Source: Bacteroidaceae bacterium HV4-6-C5C
GTDB taxonomy: Bacteria > Bacteroidota > Bacteroidia > Bacteroidales > Bacteroidaceae
Direction: 5' to 3'
DNA length: 64,000 nt
Assembly: GCA_007896885.1 (NCBI GenBank)
Contig: VOIU01000005.1
Coordinates: 1-64,000 of the forward strand
The notes below the pieces were generated by a model that ran no database searches, had not been told where the DNA came from, and saw only the letters and a program-made list of their open reading frames with translations. The translations under genes were made by a program, and so were the position numbers. The stretch's first letter is position 1. Every line of letters begins with the position of its first letter. Of the stretch, positions 17,611 through 26,774 are shown piece by piece.

Positions 17611-18276
17611 ATGTCGGAGGATAAGATGGGCCTTGAAGAGTATATTCTACACCATATTGATGGTGAAGGTGAATATCTGAATGAATTATATAGAGATACC
17701 CATCTTAAGCTTCTTTATCCTCGTATGGCTTCTGGACATCTTCAAGGGCGTATCTTGAAGATGCTTGTAAGAATGATAGCACCAAAAAGAATTCTTGAAA
17801 TAGGTACATACAGTGGATATTCTGCATTGTGTATGGCTGAAGGTCTTCCTGAAGGTGGCTTTATCTATACGTTCGAGATAAATGATGAGCAGGAAGAATT
17901 TACACGTCCTTGGTTTGAAAAATCAGCTTATGCCGATAGAATAAAATTCTATATTGGTGACGCTTTAGAAATAGTTCCTACACTTGATGTAAAGTTTGAT
18001 TTGGCTTTTATTGATGGCGATAAGCGACATTACATCGAATATTACGATATGGTTTTATCTCGTCTCGTCGAAGGTGGTTTTATACTAGTGGATAATACAT
18101 TGTGGGATGGGCATGTTTTGGAGGAGACAGTCCGTTCGAAAGATGTACAAACTTCCAGTATTAAAACTTTTAATGATTATGTGAGTCGGGATCCTCGGGT
18201 TGAAAAGGTAATTCTTCCTTTACGTGACGGTTTAACACTTATATATAAGAAGAAAAAAGAAAGAGACTTTGTTTAA
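17611..18276 (+). CDS. Class I SAM-dependent O-methyltransferase
   Basis: About 221 residues from the ATG at 17611; a TTG six bases upstream and an ATG at 17626 (preceded by GGAGG) are other options. The SAM-binding motif is ILEIGTYSGYSALCMAEG (about 52-69) and the metal/acid motif FDLAFIDGDKRHYIEYYD (about 130-147), with LVEGGFILVDNTLWDG after it. This is the catechol/caffeoyl-CoA O-methyltransferase type (family 3), which uses a divalent metal. The natural substrate in bacteria is generally unknown. It sits directly between pyk and rbfA. Confidence 0.85.
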   Translation: MSEDKMGLEEYILHHIDGEGEYLNELYRDTHLKLLYPRMASGHLQGRILKMLVRMIAPKRILEIGTYSGYSALCMAEGLPEGGFIYTFEINDEQEEFTRPWFEKSAYADRIKFYIGDALEIVPTLDVKFDLAFIDGDKRHYIEYYDMVLSRLVEGGFILVDNTLWDGHVLEETVRSKDVQTSSIKTFNDYVSRDPRVEKVILPLRDGLTLIYKKKKERDFV

Positions 18277-18308
18277 TGTTTCTTGATAATTAAAAATTTA
18301 GATTACAT

Positions 18309-18641
18309 ATGGAAACGACCAGACAAAATAAAATAGCTCGCTTACTTCAAAAGGAGTTAAGCGATATTTTTTTACTTCAAGCCAAATCAATGCCCGGTGT
18401 ACTGGTTTCGGTTAGCGCGGTTCGTATTAGTCCTGATTTGAGTGTGGCTCGTGCTTATTTGAGTGTTTTCCCTTCGGATAAAGGTGAAGAATTAATTAAG
18501 AATATCAATGGGAGTATGAAATCCATTCGATATGAGCTAGGTACCAGGGTACGCCACCAACTGCGCATAATCCCTGAATTGAAATTCTTTATTGACGACT
18601 CATTAGACTATCTTGAAAAAATAGATGCTTTGTTAAAGTGA
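18309..18641 (+). CDS. rbfA: Ribosome-binding factor A
   Basis: 110 residues, the standard RbfA KH-like fold: TTRQNKIARLLQKELSDIF at the start, VSVSAVRISPDLSVARAYLSVFP in the middle and ELGTRVRHQLRIIPELKFFIDDSLDY at the end. It helps 30S subunit maturation by acting near the 5' helix of 16S rRNA. Its stop codon overlaps the GTG start of the next gene by four bases (GTGA), indicating translational coupling. Confidence 0.93.
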   Translation: METTRQNKIARLLQKELSDIFLLQAKSMPGVLVSVSAVRISPDLSVARAYLSVFPSDKGEELIKNINGSMKSIRYELGTRVRHQLRIIPELKFFIDDSLDYLEKIDALLK

Positions 18642-19876
18642 ACTTCCCTTTTTACATAGCACGGAGATATCTTTTTTCTCCAAAAAAGCATAATGCGATT
18701 AACGTCATATCAGCTGTGTCGGTATGCGGAGTTGCTTTGGCTACAATGGCGTTGGTTTGTACTTTGTCTGTCTTTAATGGCTTTCAAGAAATGATTGCGG
18801 GATTTTTTACTTCATTCGATCCAGAATTGAAAATAGTCGTTCGTGAAGGAAAAGTTTTTGATCCCAATGAATCACGAATTCAACAGGTGCATAACCTAAA
18901 GGAAATTGCTGTATGGACTGCAACTCTTGAAGATAATGCTATGGTTCAGTATAAAGATAGACAAGCTATGGCTGTAATTAAAGGGGTTGATGATAGCTTT
19001 GAGAAGCTTACGTCTATAGATAGTCTGTTATATGGTACTGGTAAATTTGTTCTTAAAGATTCCATTGTGGATTATGGCTTTATGGGCGTAGAACTCGTTT
19101 CTCAGTTAGGAACAGGTATACAGTTTATCGATCCGTTATTGGTTTATGCTCCCAAGAGGAATGTCCGGGTTAATATTGCCAATCCTTCAACATCTTTTAA
19201 TCAGGAATTTTTATATTCACCGGGTGCAGTATTCATCGTAAAACAGCAAAAATATGATTCCCGTTACATATTGACTTCTCTGAGCTTCGCACGTCGTTTG
19301 TTTAATTATGATACGGAAGTTTCCGCAATTGAGTTAAAACTGAGAAAAGGAGCTGATATTGCAAATGTCCAAAAGAAAATTGCGAGAATATTAGGTGATC
19401 GTTTTATCGTGCAGAACCGTTATGAGCAACAAGCTGATGTCTTCCGAATTATGGAAATAGAAAAATTAATTTCCTATTTGTTCCTTACATTCATACTCGC
19501 TATTGCTTGTTTTAATGTGATAGGTTCCTTGTCTATGTTGATTTTGGATAAGCGTGAAGATGCCAATACTTTGCGAAATTTAGGAGCTGACGATCGCCTG
19601 ATTGGGCGTATTTTTTTATTTGAAGGTCGTTTGATCTCTGTTGCAGGTGCCATTTTGGGAATTGCTTTAGGTTTATTGCTTTGTTTTCTACAACAATATT
19701 ATGGTATTATCTCCTTAGGAGGAGGAAACGGTGATTTTGTTGTCAATGCTTATCCCGTAAGCGTGCATGCAACCGATATTCTTTTAATATTTGTCACAGT
19801 ATTGGTAGTTGGATTCTTATCAGTATGGTATCCAGTTCGCTATTTTACCCGTCGGTTATTGAGAAAAAATGAATAA
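18638..19876 (+). CDS. LolC/E-type ABC transporter permease
   Basis: 412 residues with the MacB/FtsX permease layout: one N-terminal span (about 22-46), a large periplasmic domain (about 47-270), and three C-terminal spans (about 275-300, 328-352, 375-397) containing the FtsX-like motif ANTLRNLGADDRLIGRIFLFEGRLISVAGAILG. It starts YIARRYLFSPKKHNAINVIS, typical of lipoprotein-releasing permeases. It likely works with a LolD ATPase, encoded elsewhere, to move lipoproteins out of the inner membrane. GTG start overlapping rbfA. Confidence 0.85.
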   Translation: MNFPFYIARRYLFSPKKHNAINVISAVSVCGVALATMALVCTLSVFNGFQEMIAGFFTSFDPELKIVVREGKVFDPNESRIQQVHNLKEIAVWTATLEDNAMVQYKDRQAMAVIKGVDDSFEKLTSIDSLLYGTGKFVLKDSIVDYGFMGVELVSQLGTGIQFIDPLLVYAPKRNVRVNIANPSTSFNQEFLYSPGAVFIVKQQKYDSRYILTSLSFARRLFNYDTEVSAIELKLRKGADIANVQKKIARILGDRFIVQNRYEQQADVFRIMEIEKLISYLFLTFILAIACFNVIGSLSMLILDKREDANTLRNLGADDRLIGRIFLFEGRLISVAGAILGIALGLLLCFLQQYYGIISLGGGNGDFVVNAYPVSVHATDILLIFVTVLVVGFLSVWYPVRYFTRRLLRKNE

Positions 19877-19945
19877 AGTACTTAATTGCTTTTAGCTTTA
19901 AGTAGAAAAAGATATATTTGCTCCGTGTAACTAAAATGAACCGTT

Positions 19946-21202
19946 ATGATAGTAGGGCTTCTGATCAGTGTGTTGCTGTTGGCTGTTATGATGTTTGGAT
20001 ATATATCAGAACAGAAAAATAAAAAGAAGCTATTGCGTCGGATAATGGTTGTGGAAAATGCTTCGAAGAATACGGAAAAGATCTTCAATGCCATATTACA
20101 GAATATACATGCTTTTGTCTTATATATTGATAAGGATTTCCAAGTTGTTTTCACAAATTATTATGCTATTACGGGAGATACCCAAACCGACAAAGCTATT
20201 CGCGTAGGAGATCTGCTCAAATGCAGTAATACTTCATCCTTTTCTAATGAATGTGGTGCTAGTGAGTTTTGCAAGAAATGCTCTATTAAAAATAAAATAA
20301 AAGAAGCATTTAACACAAAACAAAATTTTACTGATCTGGAAACTTCTTTGAACGTAAAAGACGCGAATGGAAATTTTTCTGAATGTTATGTGTATATATC
20401 CGGTGAATATTTGCAGAATGATGGAAAAGATTTCATGGTTGTTACAGTTCATGATATAACCCGCTTGAAGGTTATAGAAAATGAATTGCAAAAGGCCCGT
20501 GAGAAAGCTGAGAAAGCAGATCGTTTTAAATCAGAGTTTCTTGCCAATATGAGCCATGAAATTCGTACTCCACTGAATGCTATTGTCGGATTTTCGGAGT
20601 TGTTGGCTGTTGCAGAGCAAGACGAGGAAAGGAGTGAATATCTTGAAATAATTCGCTTAAACAATGATTTATTGCAGCAATTGGTCGCTGATATTTTGGA
20701 TATTTCAAAAATAGAGGCGGGTACTTTGGAATTCACTTATTCTGAAGTTGATGTGAATCAAATTATTCTTGATTTGGGGCAGTATTTCCAGTTAAAATCT
20801 GAGGAACAGAATACTCAAATTAATATTCTAATAGAAGTTCCGGAAATACATAACACTCTATATTCAGATAGAAACCGTTTGATGCAGGTTCTCTCTAATT
20901 TTATGACGAATGCTTTAAAATTTACTGAAAAGGGTAATGTAACTATTGGATATAAGAATTGCGATAAAAATCTTCATTTCTATGTAAGAGATACAGGAAA
21001 AGGAATTGCACCTAATAAATTAGAACTAATATTTAAGCGTTTTGTCAGATTGGATACCCAGAAAGTTGGAGCAGGCTTGGGACTTGCAATTTGTGAAAAG
21101 ATTGTCCATCGCTTGGGTGGCGAGATAGGTGTGGATTCAATAGAGGGGGAGGGATCAACATTCTGGTTCACAATCCCTGTAGATGAAAAGGAGTCATTAT
21201 AG
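19946..21202 (+). CDS. PAS sensor histidine kinase with Cys cluster
   Basis: 418 residues: one N-terminal membrane span (about 3-20), a PAS domain (about 45-170), HisKA with phospho-acceptor His204 in FLANMSHEIRTPLNAI, and an HATPase domain with N box (LMQVLSNFMTNALKF), G1 (DTGKGIAPNK) and G2 (GAGLGLAI). The PAS domain carries four cysteines, Cys93, 103, 109 and 112 (C-x9-C-x5-C-x2-C), a spacing seen in a subset of PAS kinases and suggestive of a metal or Fe-S site for redox sensing. No receiver domain and no response regulator gene lie next to it, so the partner is encoded elsewhere. It is 69 bases after the Lol-type permease. Confidence 0.85.
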   Translation: MIVGLLISVLLLAVMMFGYISEQKNKKKLLRRIMVVENASKNTEKIFNAILQNIHAFVLYIDKDFQVVFTNYYAITGDTQTDKAIRVGDLLKCSNTSSFSNECGASEFCKKCSIKNKIKEAFNTKQNFTDLETSLNVKDANGNFSECYVYISGEYLQNDGKDFMVVTVHDITRLKVIENELQKAREKAEKADRFKSEFLANMSHEIRTPLNAIVGFSELLAVAEQDEERSEYLEIIRLNNDLLQQLVADILDISKIEAGTLEFTYSEVDVNQIILDLGQYFQLKSEEQNTQINILIEVPEIHNTLYSDRNRLMQVLSNFMTNALKFTEKGNVTIGYKNCDKNLHFYVRDTGKGIAPNKLELIFKRFVRLDTQKVGAGLGLAICEKIVHRLGGEIGVDSIEGEGSTFWFTIPVDEKESL

Positions 21203-21236
21203 AATGGTTGTATTTTAAAAGATAGATTGTATTTAT

Positions 21237-23918
21237 ATGGATAAACAAAACATGGATTATTATCGTGTTGGTCTTACAGACGATGAAGTGATAGATAGAA
21301 GGAATAGGTATGGTTGGAATCTATTGACTCCTCCCAAACGGCCTTCGTTGTGGAAATTATATTTTGAAAAATTCCAAGACCCGGTAGTTCGGGTATTACT
21401 TGTCGCAGCTCTTTTTTCCCTAGGTATTTCTATTATAGAAAATGAATATGCTGAAACTATCGGTATAATAGCTGCCATCTTGTTGGCAACCGGAATAGGT
21501 TTCTTCTTCGAATATGATGCAAATAAAAAATTTGATTTGCTGAACGCAGTAAATGAAGAAACTTCTGTGAAGGTGATACGTAATGGAAGAGTTCAAGAAA
21601 TTCCTCGTAAAGAAGTTGTTGTAGATGATATCATCATATTGGAGACTGGGGAGGAAATTCCCGCTGATGGGGAACTTCTTGAAGCCGTTTCTCTACAAAT
21701 CAATGAATCTAACTTAACAGGAGAACCAATTGTTAATAAGACTGTTCGGAAAGAGGATTTTGATGATGAAGCTACTTATGCCTCTAATCAAGTGATGCGT
21801 GGTACTACAGTTGTTGACGGTCATGGTACTATGCGGGTCACTAGTATTGGTGATTCCACGGAAATAGGTAAAGTTGCGAAACAAAGTACAGAGCAAAGTG
21901 GAGAGCCAACACCTCTAAATATACAACTAACTAAACTGGCTAACATTATTGGAAAGGTTGGCTTTTCTGTGGCCGGAATTGCTTTTGTTGTTTTCTTCGT
22001 AAAGGATGTTTTATTGGTTTATGACTTTGCCTCTTTTTCTACTTTTTCTGATTGGCTTCCTGCTTTGGAGGATACCTTGCAATATTTTATGATGGCGGTA
22101 ACACTTATAGTGGTTGCTGTGCCCGAAGGTCTTCCTATGAGTGTTACTCTAAGCCTTGCCTTGAACATGAGGAGAATGTTGGCAACTAATAATCTTGTGA
22201 GGAAGATGCATGCTTGTGAGACAATGGGCGCTATTACTGTTATTTGTACAGATAAAACCGGTACATTGACTCAAAATTTAATGCAAGTATATGAGTCTAA
22301 ATTTTATGGGCTTACTAATAATTCAAGTCTGGGCGAAGATCAATTAAGCACACTTATTCAAGAAGGAATTAGTGTGAACTCTACTGCATTTTTGGAACAG
22401 GTAGGAGCAACTGAAAAACCGAAAGGTGTTGGTAATCCCACTGAAGTTGCTTTGTTGCTTTGGCTTGATCGACAAGGTAAAAACTATCTATGGTTGAGAG
22501 AACAGTCTCAGGTTATTGATCAGCTCACATTTTCTACTGAAAGAAAATTTATGGCTACTTTGGTACAATCTCCCTTGATCGGTAAAAGGGTTTTGTATAT
22601 AAAAGGAGCTCCTGAAATTGTGCTCGGTAAATGTAAAGAAGTCGTTATGAGCGATAAGAGTGTTGAATCATCCGAATATAGAACTGAGGTTGAGAAACAG
22701 TTATTTGCTTATCAAAATATGGCAATGCGGACTTTAGGGTTTGCTTATAAAATAGTTGATGAGGAGGATGGGAATGATTGTGCAGATTTAGTTGCAAAAG
22801 GAGACTTGTCCTTTCTTGGAATTGTGGCTATAAGTGATCCTGTACGTACTGATGTGCCAGCTGCTGTAGCCAAATGTGAATCTGCAGGTATTAATATTAA
22901 GATTGTAACAGGTGACACTCCTGGTACAGCCACTGAAATTGCTCGTCAAATAGGATTGTGGAAGTCTGAAGATACCGATCGTAACAGGATTACGGGGACT
23001 GAATTTACTGCATTGACTGATGAAGAAGCTCTAGATAGAGTGATGGATCTAAAAATTATGTCGCGAGCAAGACCTACAGATAAACAAAGGTTGGTACAAC
23101 TCCTCCAACAAAGAGGTGCTGTTGTAGCTGTAACCGGAGATGGGACAAACGATGCTCCGGCATTAAACCATGCTCAAGTTGGTCTTTCTATGGGTACGGG
23201 AACTTCTGTAGCTAAAGAAGCGAGTGACATTACTTTATTGGATGATTCTTTTAATAGTATTGGCACTGCAGTAATGTGGGGACGCTCCTTGTACAAAAAT
23301 ATACAGCGCTTTATTGTATTTCAGCTGACTATTAATTTTGTTGCACTTTTTATTGTCTTGATAGGTTCTTTTATTGGAACAGAATTGCCGTTAACGGTTA
23401 CTCAAATGTTGTGGGTAAATTTGATAATGGATACTTTTGCAGCTTTAGCTTTAGCCTCTATTCCGCCTAGTGAATCTGTCATGAATGAGAAACCTCGGAA
23501 GAGCGATGATTTTATTATAACTAAAGGAATGCAAAGAAATATTTATGGAGTGGGGATCCTATTTTTATTTGTTTTAATGGGAATGCTTCTCTATTTTGAC
23601 CATGCATTGAATGGAATGACTGTACAGCGTCTTACCATTTTCTTTACCACCTTTGTAATGCTTCAGTTTTGGAATCTTTTTAATGCTCGGGTATTTGGTA
23701 CCAATGATTCGGCTTTTAAGGGGATCTCTAAATCTTATGGTATGGAAGTAATAGCGTTAGCTATATTACTAGGCCAATTCCTCATTGTTCAGTTTGGAGG
23801 GGCCGTTTTTCGTACGGAGCCTTTAGATTTTTCCACTTGGATTATAATTTTGGCATCGACTTCTTTGGTATTATGGATGGGTGAAGGAATACGTTTAATC
23901 CGTCGCATTGCAAGATAA
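21237..23918 (+). CDS. Calcium-type P-type ATPase (P2B/PMCA-like)
   Basis: 893 residues. N-terminal cation ATPase domain, spans near 45-65 and 70-90, actuator domain with NLTGEP, large spans around 240-300, the phosphorylation motif ICTDKTGTLTQN with the catalytic Asp, the nucleotide domain with KGAPEIVLGKC, TGD(T)PGTA, and the hinge VAVTGDGTNDAPALN, then six C-terminal spans. PEGLP in the fourth span and the NLIMDTFAALALA span motif fit Ca2+ pumps of the PMCA type. It would export Ca2+ from the cytosol using ATP. The next gene (HAD) is 6 bases away. Confidence 0.88.
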   Translation: MDKQNMDYYRVGLTDDEVIDRRNRYGWNLLTPPKRPSLWKLYFEKFQDPVVRVLLVAALFSLGISIIENEYAETIGIIAAILLATGIGFFFEYDANKKFDLLNAVNEETSVKVIRNGRVQEIPRKEVVVDDIIILETGEEIPADGELLEAVSLQINESNLTGEPIVNKTVRKEDFDDEATYASNQVMRGTTVVDGHGTMRVTSIGDSTEIGKVAKQSTEQSGEPTPLNIQLTKLANIIGKVGFSVAGIAFVVFFVKDVLLVYDFASFSTFSDWLPALEDTLQYFMMAVTLIVVAVPEGLPMSVTLSLALNMRRMLATNNLVRKMHACETMGAITVICTDKTGTLTQNLMQVYESKFYGLTNNSSLGEDQLSTLIQEGISVNSTAFLEQVGATEKPKGVGNPTEVALLLWLDRQGKNYLWLREQSQVIDQLTFSTERKFMATLVQSPLIGKRVLYIKGAPEIVLGKCKEVVMSDKSVESSEYRTEVEKQLFAYQNMAMRTLGFAYKIVDEEDGNDCADLVAKGDLSFLGIVAISDPVRTDVPAAVAKCESAGINIKIVTGDTPGTATEIARQIGLWKSEDTDRNRITGTEFTALTDEEALDRVMDLKIMSRARPTDKQRLVQLLQQRGAVVAVTGDGTNDAPALNHAQVGLSMGTGTSVAKEASDITLLDDSFNSIGTAVMWGRSLYKNIQRFIVFQLTINFVALFIVLIGSFIGTELPLTVTQMLWVNLIMDTFAALALASIPPSESVMNEKPRKSDDFIITKGMQRNIYGVGILFLFVLMGMLLYFDHALNGMTVQRLTIFFTTFVMLQFWNLFNARVFGTNDSAFKGISKSYGMEVIALAILLGQFLIVQFGGAVFRTEPLDFSTWIIILASTSLVLWMGEGIRLIRRIAR

Positions 23919-23924
23919 TAACTT

Positions 23925-24578
23925 ATGAATAAAATAAAAAATCTTATAATTGATTTTGGCGGAGTATTAATTGATTTAGACCGCCAGAAGTGCGTTGATA
24001 ATTTTGCTAAACTTGGTTTATATGAAGTAAAAGCTATGCTTGACGTCTATCATCAACATGGGTTCTTTCTTCAGCATGAAAAGGGATTAATAACCAGTGC
24101 TGATTTTCGGGATGGGATAAGAAAAAGTGCCGACTTAGATGTTTCTGATGAACAGATTGATGCTGCTTGGAATAGTTTCTTGGTTGGTATTCCTAATAAC
24201 AAGCTGGAGCTATTGTTAGCATTGCGCAAAAATTACAATCTCTATCTATTAAGCAATACTAATGCGATACATTGGAAATGGTCGTGTGAAAATGCGTTTC
24301 TATATGATGGTTATCGTGTGGAAGATTTCTTTGATAAAATATATCTATCCTTTGAATTGAAAATGGCAAAACCTGATTTAGATATATTTCAATACGTCTT
24401 GGATGATATAAAGATAGATTCTTCGGAAACACTCTTTATTGACGATTCTGCTGACAATTGCCGTGTAGCAAATACACTTGGAATATCGACTTATGCTCCT
24501 TTGGCTTGTGAAGATTGGAGTCATTTATTTGATAATGGATTTTTGAAAGATAAGCTAAATGCAACTACTTCGATTTGA
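23925..24578 (+). CDS. HAD-superfamily hydrolase (subfamily IA)
   Basis: 217 residues with all four HAD motifs: I IIDFGGVLIDLD (nucleophile and acid/base Asp), II YLLSNTNAIH, III the Lys of ELKMAKPD and IV LFIDDSADN. A helical cap (about 20-90) makes it a phosphatase of class C1, similar to small sugar- or nucleotide-phosphate phosphatases; the substrate is not evident. It is placed between the Ca2+ pump and ribF and overlaps the ribF start by 20 bases, so it could serve as the flavin-pathway phosphatase for ARPP, but that is inference. Confidence 0.83.
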   Translation: MNKIKNLIIDFGGVLIDLDRQKCVDNFAKLGLYEVKAMLDVYHQHGFFLQHEKGLITSADFRDGIRKSADLDVSDEQIDAAWNSFLVGIPNNKLELLLALRKNYNLYLLSNTNAIHWKWSCENAFLYDGYRVEDFFDKIYLSFELKMAKPDLDIFQYVLDDIKIDSSETLFIDDSADNCRVANTLGISTYAPLACEDWSHLFDNGFLKDKLNATTSI

Positions 24579-25491
24579 ACATGATGAACTTCTTCAGCCA
24601 TGTGTAGCAACCATTGGTTTCTTTGATGGAATACATCTAGGACATCGTTATCTTATAAGGCAAGTTTGTGAAGTTGCTGACCAATGGGGTTATAAAGCGG
24701 CAGTCGTGACTTTTCCCGTGCATCCCCGGCAAATAGTTCGGTATAAACCGGACTTTAAGTTGCTAACGACTTGGGAAGAGAAATTGTCCATATTATCTGA
24801 TTCAGGTCTGGATTATTGCATAGCCTTGGATTTTACAGAAAAGCTTGCAGCTTTATCTGCAAAAGACTTCATGTTATTTCTCAAGAATGATTTCAATGTA
24901 AAAGTCTTATTGGTAGGGTATGATCATCGATTCGGACACAATAGAAGTGAAGGTTTCGCGGATTATGTGAAATATGGAGAAGAACTAGGTATTAAGGTTC
25001 TGCTGAACGAAGTTTATAAAACAGATGAAAATGAAGTAATAAGTTCTTCTCTTATTCGCAATTCTTTGCTGTTAGGAAAGGTTTCGGATGCTGCAAAATT
25101 ACTTGGATATAATTATTACTTGGAAGGTATTGTTGTAAGTGGACGCCAATTGGGGCGGCAAATCGGGTATCCTACTGCAAATTTAAAAGTGGATAGTCCC
25201 GATAAGATTATTCCCGCAGATGGAGTATATGCCGTTTGGGTTACTATCGATGGAAAGAGATACGGTGGAATGCTTAGTATAGGAGTTCGTCCCACTGTCA
25301 ACAATGGAACGGATCGTACTATAGAAACTCATATATTTAATTTTGATTCGGATATCTACGGCAAGATGATCCGTATTTCTTTTGTGAGCTATATTCGTCC
25401 TGAAGAGAAGTTTGGGACACTTGATGAATTAATTGCTCAGCTTCACAAAGATGCCGAAGTGACTACTCATATACTAGAACTGGCGACATAA
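24559..25491 (+). CDS. ribF: Bifunctional riboflavin kinase/FAD synthetase
   Basis: 310 residues. The N-terminal FMN adenylyltransferase part has ATIGFFDGIHLGHRYLI (nucleotidyl-transferase HxGH-type motif) and ISSSLIRNSLLLG; the C-terminal riboflavin kinase part has GYPTANLKV and YGGMLSIGVRPTVNNGTDRTIETHIFNFD. It makes FMN and FAD from riboflavin and ATP, feeding among others the flavoprotein subunit FrdA in this window. It overlaps the HAD gene by 20 bases. Confidence 0.93.
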   Translation: MQLLRFEHDELLQPCVATIGFFDGIHLGHRYLIRQVCEVADQWGYKAAVVTFPVHPRQIVRYKPDFKLLTTWEEKLSILSDSGLDYCIALDFTEKLAALSAKDFMLFLKNDFNVKVLLVGYDHRFGHNRSEGFADYVKYGEELGIKVLLNEVYKTDENEVISSSLIRNSLLLGKVSDAAKLLGYNYYLEGIVVSGRQLGRQIGYPTANLKVDSPDKIIPADGVYAVWVTIDGKRYGGMLSIGVRPTVNNGTDRTIETHIFNFDSDIYGKMIRISFVSYIRPEEKFGTLDELIAQLHKDAEVTTHILELAT

Positions 25492-25581
25492 AGTAGATAC
25501 AGAAAAAAATCTTTTTTTGAAGGCATGTCGTGATTGAAGAATATTATCCTGTATATTTGCGCCTATATTATTGATGAGAAT

Positions 25582-26718
25582 ATGACAATAGCAATTAAAA
25601 AGGTCTCTACGAAAAGAGATTTAAAAAAATTTATCCGTTTTAACTATCGTCTGTATAAAGACTGTGTTTATTCTGTCCCAGATCTTTATGATGATATGCT
25701 TAATACATTTAATAAAGAAAAAAATGCTGCATTTGAATTTTGTGAAGCTGATTATTTCTTAGCTTACATAGGAGAAGATATTGTCGGTCGGGTTGCTGCA
25801 ATTATTAATCATAAAGCAAACCAGACATGGAATAAAAAGGAAGTACGTTTTGGGTGGATTGATTTTATAGATGATTTTGAAGTTTCTGAAGCCTTGGTTC
25901 GCGCTGTTGAAGAGTGGGGTAAAGAGAGAGGAATGACCCACATCCTAGGCCCTTTGGGCTTTACCGATTTTGATGCTGAAGGTATGCTTGTAGAGGGATT
26001 TGATCAACTTAGTACTATGGCAACGACCTATAATTATTCCTATTACCCTAGTCATCTTGAGCGCATGGGGTTCGTGAAGGATGCTGATTGGGTGGAATTT
26101 AAGATTTATATACCTGAAGCCATTCCTGAAAAGCATCAACGGATTGCCGATCTGGTTCAAAGAAAATATAACCTGAAAATTAAAAAATATTCGTCTTCAA
26201 GAAAAATATCAAAAGACTATGGGCAAGCTATTTTTGAACTTATGAATGAAGCATATAGCCCTTTGTATGGATATTCAGCACTTTCTCAACGACAAATTGA
26301 TCAATATGTCAAGATGTATTTACCCATTGTGGATTTACGTATGGTTACGTTGATTACAGATGCTGAAGATAAGTTGGTAGGAGTAGGAATTTCAATGCCT
26401 TCACTATCGGTTGCTTTGCAAAAAGCTCACGGTCGATTATTACCTTTTGGCTGGTACTATTTACTTAAAGCTCTTTTCATGAAAAGGCGTTCTAAGATAC
26501 TTGATCTATTGCTCGTAGCAGTGAAACCTGAATATCAAAATAAAGGTGTTAATGCGTTGTTATTTTCTGATTTGATACCTGTTTATCAAAAATTAGGATT
26601 TATATTTGCGGAAAGTAATCCGGAATTAGAGCAAAATGGAAAAGTTCAAGCTCAATGGGAGTATTTTAAAACTGAGCAACATAAACGCCGGAGAGCTTTT
26701 ATAAGAGAAATCCAATAA
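25582..26718 (+). CDS. GNAT-like acyltransferase of unknown substrate
   Basis: 378 residues from the ATG at 25582; a longer frame begins with TTG at 25534 but adds an unlikely leader. The sequence starts TIAIKKVSTKRDLKKFIRFNYRLYKDC and continues with a GNAT-like acyl-CoA fold: FLAYIGEDIVGRVAAIINHKAN, and a second core toward the C-terminus (LVAVKPEYQNKGVNALLFSDLIPVYQKLGF). No membrane spans. Bacteroidetes carry many such large two-GNAT-domain proteins without known substrate. No operon partner is evident. Confidence 0.75.
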   Translation: MTIAIKKVSTKRDLKKFIRFNYRLYKDCVYSVPDLYDDMLNTFNKEKNAAFEFCEADYFLAYIGEDIVGRVAAIINHKANQTWNKKEVRFGWIDFIDDFEVSEALVRAVEEWGKERGMTHILGPLGFTDFDAEGMLVEGFDQLSTMATTYNYSYYPSHLERMGFVKDADWVEFKIYIPEAIPEKHQRIADLVQRKYNLKIKKYSSSRKISKDYGQAIFELMNEAYSPLYGYSALSQRQIDQYVKMYLPIVDLRMVTLITDAEDKLVGVGISMPSLSVALQKAHGRLLPFGWYYLLKALFMKRRSKILDLLLVAVKPEYQNKGVNALLFSDLIPVYQKLGFIFAESNPELEQNGKVQAQWEYFKTEQHKRRRAFIREIQ

Positions 26719-26774
26719 TCTAGTGTGTTGGGATTTATCTATATTATTATTTCTTGCAAATAAAATTTCTTAAG

